NCBI GenBank assembly: GCA_964017155.1
Contig: OZ024857.1
Coordinates: forward strand, 33,563,042-33,627,041
Source of the DNA: Oasisia sp. SBJ-2009
Lineage: Eukaryota > Annelida > Polychaeta > Sabellida > Siboglinidae
DNA length: 64,000 nt
Reading direction: 5' to 3'
The notes under the pieces are model-generated. The model was not told the DNA's origin. It saw only the letters and a list, made by a program, of their open reading frames with translations, and did no database searches. The position numbers were made by a program, and so were the translations under genes. Positions within the stretch are counted from its first letter, which is position 1; the number at the start of each line of letters is the position of its first letter. This document shows positions 44,491 through 56,000 of the stretch, piece by piece.

Positions 44491-47084
44491 GGAGGTTGGG
44501 TGGAGTGCGGAGGTTGGATGGAGTGCGAAGGTTGGGTGAAGTGGGGAGTTTGGGTGGGGTGGGGAGGTTGGGTGAAGTGGGGAGAGTGGGGAGGTTGGGT
44601 GATGTGGGGAGGTTGGGTGAAGTGGGGAGGTTGGGTGAAGTGGGGAGGTTGGGTTGAGTGGGGAGGTTGTATCAAGTGGGGAAGTTGTGTGGAGTGCGGA
44701 GGTTGGGTGGAGTGCGGAGGTTGCATGGAGTGCGGAAGTTGGGTGGAGTGCGGAAGTTGGGTGGAGTGCGGAGGTTGGGTGAAATGGGGAGGTCGGGTGG
44801 AGTGGGGAAGTTGGGTGGAGTGGGGAGGTTGGGTGGAGTGCGTAGATTGGGAGGAGGGGGGAGGTTGGGTGGAGTTGGGAGGTTGGATGGAGTTGGGAGG
44901 TTCGGTGGAGTGGGGAGGTTGGGTGGAGTGCTGAAGTTGGGTGGTGTTAGGAGGTTGAGTGGAGTGCGGAGGTTGGGTGTAGTACGGAAGTTGGGTGGTT
45001 TGCGGAAGTTGGGTGGAGTGCGGTAGTTGGTTGGAGTGCGGAGTTTGGGTGGAGTGCAGAGGTTGGGTGGAGTGCGGAAGTTGGGTGGAGTGCGTAATTT
45101 GGGTGGAGTGCGGATGTTGGGTGGAGTGCGGAGGTTGGGTGGAGTGGCGAGGTTGGGTGAAGTGGGGAGGTTGGGTGGAGTGAGGAGGTTGGGTGAAGTG
45201 GGGAGCTTTTGTGAACTGCGGAGGTTGGGTGAAGTGGGGAGGTTGGGTGGAGAGGGGAGTTTGGGCGGGGTGGGGAGGTTGGGTGGAGTGGGGAGGTTGG
45301 GTGGAGTGGGGAGGTTGGGTGAAGTGGGGAGGTTGCGTGGAGTGGGGAGGTTGGGTGCTCTGGGGATGTTGGGTGAAGTTGGGAGGTTGGGTGGAGTGAG
45401 GAGGTTGGGTGGAGTGGGGAGGTTGGGTGATGTGGGGAAGTTGGGTGGAGTGGGGAGGTTGGGTGGAGGGCGGAGGTTGGGTGGAGGGCGGAGGTTAGGT
45501 GGAGTGGGGAGGTTGCGTCGGGTGGGGAGGTTGGGTGGAGTTCGGAAGTTGTGTGGAGTGCTGAGTTTGGGTGAAGTGGGGAGGTTGGGTGGAGAGGGGA
45601 GTTTGGGCGGGGTGGGGAGGTTGGGTGGAGTGGGGAGGTTGGGTGGAGTGGGGAGGTTGGATGGAGAGGGGAGGTTGGGTGGAGTGGGGAGGTTCGGTGG
45701 AGTGGGGAGGTTGGGTGCTCTGGGGAGGTTGGGTGAAGTGGGGAGGTTGGGTGGAGTGAGGACGTTGGGTGGAGTGGGGAGGTTGGCTGATGTGGGGAGG
45801 TTGGGTGAAGTGCGGAGGTTGGGTTGAGTGGGGAGGTTGCATGAAGTGGGGAAGTTGTGTGGAGTGCGGAGGTTGGGTGGAGTGCGGAGGTTGCATGGAG
45901 TGCGGAAGTTGGGTGGAGTGCGGAAGTTCGGTGGAGTGCGGAGTTTGGGTGAAGTGGGGAGGTTGGGTAGAGTGGGGAGGTTGGGTGGAAGGCGGAGGTT
46001 GGGTGGAGTGAGGAGGATGGGTTGAAGTGGGGAGGTTGGGTGGAGTGGGGTGGTTGGGTGGAGTGCGTAGGTTGGGTGGTGTTCGGAAGTTGGGTGTAGT
46101 GCGGAAGTTGGGTGGAGTGCGGAGGTTGGGTGGAGTGCTGAGGTTGGATGGAGTGCGAAGGTTGGGTGAAGTGGGGAGTTTGGGTGGAGAGGGGAGGTTG
46201 GGTGGAGTGCAGAAGTTGGGTGGTGTTCGGAGTTTGGGTGGAGTGCGGAGATTGGGTGGAGCGCGGAAGTTGCGTGGAGTACGGAAGTTGGGTGGTGTGC
46301 GGAAGTTGGGTGGAGTGCGGAAGTTGGCTGGAGTGCGGAGTTTGGGTGGAGTGCAGAGGTTGGGTGGAGTGCGGAAGTTGGGTGTAGTGCGGAAGTTGGG
46401 TGGAGTGCGGAGGTTGGGTGGAGTGCGGAGGTTGGATGGAGTGCGAAGGTTGGGTGAAGAGGGGAGTTTGGGTGGGGTGGGGAGGTTGGGTGAAGTGGGG
46501 AGAGTGGGGAGGTTGGGTGATGTGGGGAGGTTGGGTGAAGTGGTGAGGTTGGGTGAAGTGGGGAGGTTGGGTTGAGTGGGGAGGTTGTATCAAGTGGGGA
46601 AGTTGTGTGGAGTGCGGAGGTTGGGTGGAGTGCGGAGGTTGCATGGAGTGCGGAAGTTGGGTGGAGTGCGGAAGTTGGGTGGAGTGCGGAGGTTGGGTGA
46701 AGTGGGGAGGTTGGGTGGAGTGGGGAAGTTGGGTGGAGTGGGGAGGTTTGGTGGAGTGCGTAGATTGGGAGGAGGGGGGAGGTTGGGTGGAGTTGGGAGG
46801 TTGGATGGAGTGGGGAGGTTCGGTGGAGTGGGGAGGTTGGGTGGAGTCCTGAAGTTGGGTGGTGTTCGGAGGTTGAGTGGAGTGCGGAGGTTGGGTGGAG
46901 TACGGAAGTTGGGTGGTGTGCGGAAGTTGGGTGGAGTGCAGAGGTTGGGTGGAGTGCGGAAGTTGGGTGGAGTGCGTAATTTGGGTGGAGTGCGGATGTT
47001 GGGTGGAGTGCGGAGGTTGGGTGGAGTGCGGAGGTTGGATGGAGTGCGAAGGTTGGGTGAAGTGGGGAGGTTGGGTTGAGTGGC

Positions 47085-50000
47085 GAGGTTGGGTGATGTG
47101 GGGAGGTTGGGTGAAGTGGGGAGGTTGGGTGAAGTGGGGAGGTTGGGTTGAGTGGGGAGGTTGTATCAAGTGGGGAAGTTGTGTGGAGTGCGGAGGTTGG
47201 GTGGAGTGCGGAGGTTGCATGGAGTGCGGAAGTTGGGTGGAGTGCGGAAGTTGGGTGGAGTGCGGAGGTTGGGTGAAGTGGGGAGGTCGGATGGAGTGGG
47301 GAAGTTGGGTGGAGTGGGGAGTTTGGGTGGAGTGCGTAGATTGGGAGGAGGGGGGAGGTTGGGTGGAGTTGGGAGGTTGGATGGAGTGGGGAGGTTCGGT
47401 GGAGTGGGGAGGTTGGGTGGAGTGCTGAAGTTGGGTGGTGTTAGGAGGTTGAGTGGAGTGCGGAGGTTGGGTGTAGTACGGAAGTTGGGTGGTGTGCGGA
47501 AGTTGGGTGGAGTGCGGTAGTTGGTTGGAGTGCGGAGTTTGGGTGGAGTGCAGAGGTTGGGTGGAGTGCGGAAGTTGGGTGGAGTGCGTAATTTGGGTGG
47601 AGTGCGGATGTTGGGTGGAGTGCGGAGGTTGGGTGGAGTGGCGAGGTTGGGTGAAGTGGGGAGGTTGGGTGGAGTGAGGAGGTTGGGTGAAGTGGGGAGC
47701 TTGTGTGAACTGCGGAGGTTGGGTGAAGTGGGGAGGTTGGGTGGAGAGGGGAGTTTGGGCGGGGTGGGGAGGTTGGGTGGAGTGGGGAGGTTGGGTGGAG
47801 TGGGGAGGTTGGGTGAAGTGGGGAGGTTGCGTGGAGTGGGGAGGTTGGGTGCTCTGGGGATGTTGGGTGAAGTGGGGAGGTTGGGTGGAGTGAGGAGGTT
47901 GGGTGGAGTGGGGAGGTTGGGTGATGTGGGGAAGTTGGGTGGAGTGGGGAGGTTGGGTGGAGGGCGGAGGTTGGGTGGAGGGCGGAAGTTAGGTGAAGTG
48001 GGGAGGTTGCGTGGGGTGGGGAGGTTGGGTGGAGTTCGGAAGTTGTGTGGAGTGCGGAGTTTGGGTGGAGTGCGGAGGTTGGATGGAGTACGGAAGTTGG
48101 GTGGAGTGCGCAAGTTGGGAGGAGTGCGGAAGTTGGGTGGAGTGCGGAGGTCGGGTGGAGTGGGGAAGTTGGTTCGAGTGCGGAGGTTGGGTGGCGTGCG
48201 GAGGTTGGTTGGAATGCGGAGGTTTGGTGAAGTGGGGAGGTTGGGTGGAGTTGGGAGGTTGGGTGAAGTGTGGAGGTTGGGTTGAGTGCGAACTTTGGGT
48301 GGAGTGCGGAGTTAGGGTGGAGTGGGGAGGTTGGGTGAAGTAGGGAGGTTGGGTGAAGTGGGGAGGTTGGGTGGAGTGGGGAGGTTGGGTGGAGTGGGGA
48401 GGTTCGGTGGAGTGAGGAAGTTGGGTGGAGTGCGGAAGTTGGGTGGAGTGCGGAGGTTGGGTGGAGTGGGGAGGTTGGGTGGAGTGCTGAAGTTGGGTGG
48501 TGTTCGGAGGTTGGGTGGAGTGCGGATGTTGGGTGGAGTACGGAAGTTGGGTGGAGTGCGGATGTTGGGTGGAGTGCGGAGATTGTTTGGAGTGCGGAGG
48601 TTGGGTGGCGTGCGGAGGTTGGATGGAGTGCGAAGGTTGGGTGAAGTAGCGAGGTTGGGTGGAGAGGTTGGGTGAAGTGGGGAGGTTGGGTGGAGTGAGG
48701 AGGTTGGGTGTAGTGGGGAGGTTGGGTGAAGTGGGGAGGTTGGGTTGTGTGGTGAGGTTCGGTGAAGTGGGGAGGTTGGGTGGAGTGGGGAGGTTGGGTG
48801 GAGTGCGGAAGTTGTGTGGAGTGCGGAGGTTGGGTGGAGTGCGGAGGTTGGATGGAGTGCGGAAGTTGGGTGGAGTGCGGAAGTTGGGTGGAGTGCGGAA
48901 GTTGGGTGGAGTGCGGAGGTCGGGTGGAGTGCGGAAGTTGGTTCGAGTGCGGAGGTTGGGTGGCGTGCGGAGGTTGGTTGGAATGCGGAGGTTTAGTGAA
49001 GTATGGAGGTTGGGTGGAGTTGGGAGGTTGGGTGAAGTGTGGAGGTTGGGTTGAGTGCGAACTTTGGGTGGAGTGCGGAGGTAGGGTGGAGTGGGGAGGT
49101 TGGGTGAAGTAGGGCGGTTGGGTGAAGTGGGGAGGTTGGGTGGAGTGGGGAGGTTGGGTGGAGTGGGGAGGTTCGGTGGAGTGGGGAGGTTGGGTGCTCT
49201 GGGGAGGTTGGGTGAAGTGGGGAGGTTGGGTGGAGTGAGGAGGTTGGGTGGAGTGGGGAATTTGAGTGGAGTGGGGAGGTTGGGTGATTTGGGGAGGTTG
49301 GGTGGAGTGGGGAGGTTGGGTGATGTGTGGAGGTTGGGTGAAGTGGGGAGGTTGGGTGGAGTTGGGAGGTTGGATGGAGTGGGGAGGTTCGGTGCAGTGG
49401 GCAGGTTGGGTGGAGTGCTGAAGTTGGGTGGGGTTCGGAGGTTGGGTGGAGTGCGGAGGTTGGGTGGAGTGCGGAGGTTGCATGGAGTACGGAAGTTCGG
49501 TGGAGTGCGGAAGTTCGGTGGAGTGCGGAGGTTGGGTGAAGTGGGGAGGTTGGGTGGAGTGAGGAGGTTGGGTGAAGTGGGGAGCTTGTGTGAACTGCGG
49601 AGGTTGGGTGAAGTGGGGAGGTTGGGTGGAGAGGGGAGTTTGGGCGGGGTGGGGAGGTTGGGTGGAGTGGGGAGGTTGGGTGGAGTGGGGAGGTTGGGTG
49701 AAGTGGGGAGGTTGCGTGGAGTGGGGAGGTTGGGTGCTCTGGGGATGTTGGGTGAAGTGGGGAGGTTGGGTGGAGTGAGGAGGTTGGGTGGAGTGGGGAG
49801 GTTGGGTGATGTGGGGAAGTTGGGTGGAGTGGGGAGGTTGGGTGTAGGGCGGAGGTTGGGTGGAGGGCGGAGGTTAGGTGGAGTGGGGAGGTTGCGAGGG
49901 GTGGGGAGGTTGGGTGGAGTTCGGAAGTTGTGTGGAGTGCGGAGTTTGGGTGGAGTGCGGAGGATGGATGGAGTGCGGAAGTTGGGTGGAGTGCGCAAGT

Positions 50001-53000
50001 TGGGAGGAGTGCGGAAGTTGGGTGGAGTGCGGAGGTCGGGTGGAGTGGGGAAGTTGGTTCGAGTGCGGAGGTTGGGTGGCGTGCGGAGGTTGGTTGGAAT
50101 GCGGAGGTTTGGTGAAGTGGGGAGGTTGGGTGGAGTTGGGAGGTTGGGTGAAGTGTGGAGGTTGGGTTGAGTGCGAACTTTGGGTGGAGTGCGGAGTTAG
50201 GGTGGAGTGGGGAGGTTGGGTGAAGTAGGGAGGTTGGGTGAAGTGGGGAGGTTGGGTGGAGTGGGGAGGTTGGGTGGAGTGGGGAGGTTCGGTGGAGTGC
50301 GGAAGTTGGGTGGAGTGCGGAAGTTGGGTGGAGTGCGGAGGTTGGGTGGAGTGGGGAGGTTGGGTGGAGTGCTGAAGTTGGGTGGTGTTCGGAGGTTGGG
50401 TGGAGTGCGGATGTTGGGTGGAGTACGGAAGTTGGGTGGAGTGCGGATGTGGGTGGAGTGCGGAGATTGTTTGGAGTGCGAAGGTTGGGTGAAGTGGCGA
50501 GGTTGGGTGGAGAGGTTGGGTGAAGTGGGGAGGTTGGGTGGAGTGAGGAGGTTGGGTGAAGTGGGGAGGTTGGGTGAAGTGGGGAGGTTGGGTTGTGTGG
50601 TGAGGTTCGGTGAAGTGGGGAGGTTGGGTGGAGTGGGGAGGTTGAGTGGAGTGGGGAAGTTGTGTGGAGTGCGGATGTTGGATGGAGTGCGGAGGTTGGA
50701 TGGAGTGCGGAAGTTGGGTGGAGTGCGGAAGTTGGGTGGAGTGCGGAAGTTGGGTGGAGTGCGGAGGTCGGGTGGAGTGCGGAAGTTGGTTCGAGTGCGG
50801 AAGTTGGGTGGCGTGCGGAGGTTGGTTGGAATGCGGAGGTTTTGTGAAGTGTGGAGGTTGGGTGGAGTTGGGAGGTTGGGTGAAGTGTGGAGGTTGGGTT
50901 GAGTGCGAACTTTGGGTGGAGTGCGGAGGTAGGGTGGAGTGGGGAGGTTGGGTGAAGTAGGGAGGTTGGGTGAAGTGGGGAGGTTGGGTGGAGTGGGGAG
51001 GTTGGGTGGAGTGGGGAGGTTCGGTGGAGTGGGGAGGTTGGGTGCTCTGGGGAGGTTGGGTGAAGTGGGGAGGTTGGGTTGAGTGGCGAGGTTGGGTGAA
51101 GTGGGGAGGTTGGGTGGAGTGAGGAGGGTGGGTGAAGTGGGGAGCTTGTGTGAACTGCGGAGGTTGGGTGAAGTGGGGATGTTGGGTGGAGAGGGGAGTT
51201 TGGGCGGGGTGGGGAGGTTGGGTGGAGTGGGGAGGTTGGGTGGAGTGGGGATGTTGGGTGAAGTGCGGAAGTTGTTTGGAGTGCGGAGGTTGGGTGGAGT
51301 GCGGAGGTTGGATGGAGTCCGAAGGTTGGGTGAAGTGGGGAGGTTGGGTGGAGTGGGGATGTTGGGTGAAATGGGGAGGTTGGGTGGAGTGAGGAGGTTG
51401 GGTGAAGTGGGGAGGTTGGGTGAAGTGGGGAGGTTGGGTGAAGTGGGGAGTTTGGGTGAAGTGGGGAGGTTGGGTGGAGAGGGGAGTTTGGGCGGGGTGG
51501 GGAGGTTGGGTGGAGTGGGGAGGTTGGGTGGAGTGGTGAGTTTGGATGGAGAGGGGAGGTTGGGTGGAGTGGGGAGGTTCGGTGGAGTGGGGAGGTTGTG
51601 TGCTCTGGGGAGGTTGGGTGAAGTGGGGAGGTTGGGTGGAGTTAGGAGATAGGGTGGAATGGGGAGGTTGGCTGATGTGGGGAGGTTGGGTGAAGTGCGG
51701 AGGTTGGGTTGAGTGGGGAGGTTGCATGAAGTGGGGAAGTTGTGTGGAGTGCGGAGGTTGGGTGGAGTGCGGAGGTTGCATGGAGTGCGGAAGTTGGGTG
51801 GAGTGCGGAAGTTCGGTGGAGTACGGAGTTTGGGTGAAGTGGGGAGGTTGGGTAGAGTGGGGAGGTTGGGTGGAAGGCGGAGGTTGGGTGGAGTGAGGAG
51901 GATGGGTTGAAGTGGGGAGGTTGGGTGGAGTGGGGTGGTTGGGTGGAGTGCGTAGGTTGGGTGGTGTTCGGAAGTTGGGTGTAGTGCGGAAGTTGGGTGG
52001 AGTGCGGAGGTTGGGTGGAGTGCGGAGGTTGGATGGAGTGCGAAGGTTGGGTGAAGTGGGGAGTTTGGGTGGAGTGCAGAAGTTTGGTGGTGTTCGGAGT
52101 TTGGGTGGAGTGCGGAGGTTGGGTGGAGCGCGGAAGTTGCGTGGAGTACGGAAGTTGGGTGGTGTGCGGAAGTTGGGTGGAGTGCGGAAGTTGGCTGGAG
52201 TGCGGAGTTTGGGTGGAGTGCAGAGGTTGGGTGGAGTGCGGAAGTTAGTGTAGTGCGGAATTTGGGTGGAGTGCGGAGGTTGGGTGGAGTGCGGAGGTTG
52301 GATGGAGTGCGAAGGTTGGGTGAAGTGGGGAGTTTGGGTGGGGTGGGGAGGTTGGGTGAAGTGGGGAGAGTGGGGAGGTTGGGTGATGTGGGGAGGTTGG
52401 GTGAAGTGGGGAGGTTGGGTGAAGTGGGGAGGTTGGGTTGAGTGGGGAGGTTGTATCAAGTGGGGAAGTTGTGTGGAGTGCGGAGGTTGGGTGGAGTGCG
52501 GAGGTTGCATGGAGTGCGGAAGTTGGGTGGAGTGCGGAAGTTGGGTGGAGTGCGGAGGTTGGGTGAAGTGGGGAGGTTGGGTGGAGTGGGGAAGTTGGGT
52601 GGAGTGCGTAGATTGGGAGGAGGGGGGAGGTTGGGTGGAGTTGGGAGGTTGGATGGAGTGGGGAGGTTCGGTGGAGTGGGGAGGTTGGGTGGAGTGCTGA
52701 ATTTGGGTGGTGTTAGGAGGTTGAGTGGAGTGCGGAGGTTGGGTGTAGTACGGAAGTTGGGTGGTGTGCGGAAGTTGGGTGGAGTGCGGTAGTTGGTTGG
52801 AGTGCGGAGTTTGGGTGGAGTGCAGAGGTTGGGTGGAGTGCGGATGTTGGGTGGAGTGCGGAGGTTGGGTGGAGTGGCGAGGTTGGGTGAAGTGGGGAGG
52901 TTGGGTGGAGTGAGGAGGTTGGGTGAAGTGGGGAGCTGGTGTGAACTGCGGAGGTTGGGTGAAGTGGGGAGGTTGGGTGGAGAGGGGAGTTTGGGCGGGG

Positions 53001-56000
53001 TGGGGAGGTTGGGTGGAGTGGGGAGGTTGGGTGGAGTGGGGAGATTGGGTGAAGTGGGTAGGTTGCGTGGAGTGGGGAGGTTGGGTGCTCTGGGGATGTT
53101 GGGTGAAGTGGGGAGGTTGGGTGGAGTGAGGAGGTTGGGTGGAGTGGGGAGGTTGGGTGATGTGGGGAAGTTGGGTGGAGTGGGGAGGTTGGGTGGAGGG
53201 CGGAGGTTGGGTGGAGGGCGGAGGTTAGGTGGAGTGGGGAGGTTGCGTGGGGTGGGGAGGTTGGGTGGAGTTCGGAAGTTGTGTGGAGTGCGGAGTTTGG
53301 GTGGAGTGCGGAGGTTGGATGGAGAGGGGAAGTTAGTTCGAGTGCGGAGGTTGGGTGGCGTGCGGAGGTTGGTTGGAATGCGGAGGTTTGGTGAAGTGGG
53401 GAGGTTGGGTGGAGTTGGGAGGTTGGGTGAAGTGTGGAGGTTGGGTTGAGTGCGAACTTTGGGTGGAGTGCGGAGTTAGGGTGGAGTGGGGAGGTTTGGT
53501 GAAGTAGGGAGGTTGGGTGAAGTGGGGAGGTTGGGTGGAGTGGGGAGGTTGGGTGGAGTGGGGAGGTTCGGTGGAGTGAGGAAGTTGGGTGGAGTGCGGA
53601 AGTTGGGTGGAGTGCGGAGGTTGGGTGGAGTGCGGAGGTTGGATAGAGTGCGAAGGTTGGGTGAAGTGGGGAGGTTGGGTGGAGTGGGGAGGTTGGGTGA
53701 AATGGGGAGGTTGGGTGATGTGGGGAGGTTGGGTGAAGTGGGGAGGTTGAGTGAAGTGGGGAGGTTGAGTGGAGTGTGAGGATGGGTTGAAGAGGGGAGG
53801 TTGGGTGGGGTGGGGTGGTTGGGTGGAGTGCGTAGGTTGGGAGGAGTGGGGAGGTTGGGTGGAGTTGGGAGGTTGGATGGAGTGGGGAGGTTGGGTGGAG
53901 TGCGGAGGTTGGATGGAGTGCGAAGGTTGGGTGAAGTGGGGAGTTTGGGTGGAGTGCAGAAGTTTGGTGGTGTTCGGAGTTTGGGTGGAGTGCGGAGGTT
54001 GGGTGGAGCGCGGAAGTTGCGTGGAGTACGGAAGTTGGGTGGTGTGCGGAAGTTGGGTGGAGTGCGGAAGTTGGCTGGAGTGCGGAGTTTGGGTGGAGTG
54101 CAGAGGTTGGGTGGAGTGCGGAAGTTAGTGTAGTGCGGAATTTGGGTGGAGTGCGGAGGTTGGGTGGAGTGCGGAGGTTGGATGGAGTGCGAAGGTTGGG
54201 TGAAGTGGGGAGTTTGGGTGGGGTGGGGAGGTTGGGTGAAGTGGGGAGAGTGGGGAGGTTGGGTGATGTGGGGAGGTTGGGTGAAGTGGGGAGGTTGGGT
54301 GAAGTGGGGAGGTTGGGTTGAGTGGGGAGGTTGTATCAAGTGGGGAAGTTGTGTGGAGTGCGGAGGTTGGGTGGAGTGCGGAGGTTGCATGGAGTGCGGA
54401 AGTTGGGTGGAGTGCGGAAGTTGGGTGGAGTGCGGAGGTTGGGTGAAGTGGGGAGGTTGGGTGGAGTGGGGAAGTTGGGTGGAGTGCGTAGATTGGGAGG
54501 AGGGGGGAGGTTGGGTGGAGTTGGGAGGTTGGATGGAGTGGGGAGGTTCGGTGGAGTGGGGAGGTTGGGTGGAGTGCTGAATTTGGGTGGTGTTAGGAGG
54601 TTGAGTGGAGTGCGGAGGTTGGGTGTAGTACGGAAGTTGGGTGGTGTGCGGAAGTTGGGTGGAGTGCGGTAGTTGGTTGGAGTGCGGAGTTTGGGTGGAG
54701 TGCAGAGGTTGGGTGGAGTGCGGATGTTGGGTGGAGTGCGGAGGTTGGGTGGAGTGGCGAGGTTGGGTGAAGTGGGGAGGTTGGGTGGAGTGAGGAGGTT
54801 GGGTGAAGTGGGGAGCTGGTGTGAACTGCGGAGGTTGGGTGAAGTGGGGAGGTTGGGTGGAGAGGGGAGTTTGGGCGGGGTGGGGAGGTTGGGTGGAGTG
54901 GGGAGGTTGGGTGGAGTGGGGAGATTGGGTGAAGTGGGTAGGTTGCGTGGAGTGGGGAGGTTGGGTGCTCTGGGGATGTTGGGTGAAGTGGGGAGGTTGG
55001 GTGGAGTGAGGAGGTTGGGTGGAGTGGGGAGGTTGGGTGATGTGGGGGAAGTTGGGTGGAGTGGGGAGGTTGGGTGGAGGGCGGAGGTTGGGTGGAGGGC
55101 GGAGGTTAGGTGGAGTGGGGAGGTTGCGTGGGGTGGGGAGGTTGGGTGGAGTTCGGAAGTTGTGTGGAGTGCGGAGTTTGGGTGGAGTGCGGAGGTTGGA
55201 TGGAGAGGGGAAGTTAGTTCGAGTGCGGAGGTTGGGTGGCGTGCGGAGGTTGGTTGGAATGCGGAGGTTTGGTGAAGTGGGGAGGTTGGGTGGAGTTGGG
55301 AGGTTGGGTGAAGTGTGGAGGTTGGGTTGAGTGCGAACTTTGGGTGGAGTGCGGAGTTAGGGTGGAGTGGGGAGGTTTGGTGAAGTAGGGAGGTTGGGTG
55401 AAGTGGGGAGGTTGGGTGGAGTGGGGAGGTTGGGTGGAGTGGGGAGGTTCGGTGGAGTGAGGAAGTTGGGTGGAGTGCGGAAGTTGGGTGGAGTGCGGAG
55501 GTTGGGTGGAGTGCGGAGGTTGGATAGAGTGCGAAGGTTGGGTGAAGTGGGGAGGTTGGGTGGAGTGGGGAGGTTGGGTGAAATGGGGAGGTTGGGTGAT
55601 GTGGGGAGGTTGGGTGAAGTGGGGAGGTTGAGTGAAGTGGGGAGGTTGAGTGGAGTGTGAGGATGGGTTGAAGAGGGGAGGTTGGGTGGGGTGGGGTGGT
55701 TGGGTGGAGTGCGTAGGTTGGGAGGAGTGGGGAGGTTGGGTGGAGTTGGGAGGTTGGATGGAGTGGGGAGGTTGGGTGGAGTGCGGAGGTTGGATGGAGT
55801 GCGAAGGTTGGGTGAAGTGGGGAGTTTGGGTGGGGTGGGGAGGTTGGGTGAAGTGGGGAGAGTGGGGAGGTTGGGTGATGTGGGGAGGTTGGGTGAAGTG
55901 GGGAGGTTGGGTGAAGTGGGGAGGTTGGGTTGAGTGGGGAGGTTGTATCAAGTGGGGAAGTTGTGTGGAGTGCGGAGGTTGGGTGGAGTGCGGAGGTTGC

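Larger units (their letters stand above)
35809..47084 (+). repeat. 11,276-bp segmental tandem duplication, copy 1
   Basis: The sequence from 35809 repeats at 47085 with a constant offset. Five substitutions were found by spot comparison: 37836 T/49112 G, 37839 A/49115 C, 38052 G/49328 T, 38277 T/49553 G and 38907 C/50183 G. No length difference was seen. Internally it holds block A (partial), B, C, a doubled unit D and block E. TTGTATCAAG monomers lie at 35885, 41175, 43055, 44667 and 46585. Near-identity over 11 kb implies a very recent duplication, or an assembly error that should be excluded. Confidence 0.94.
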
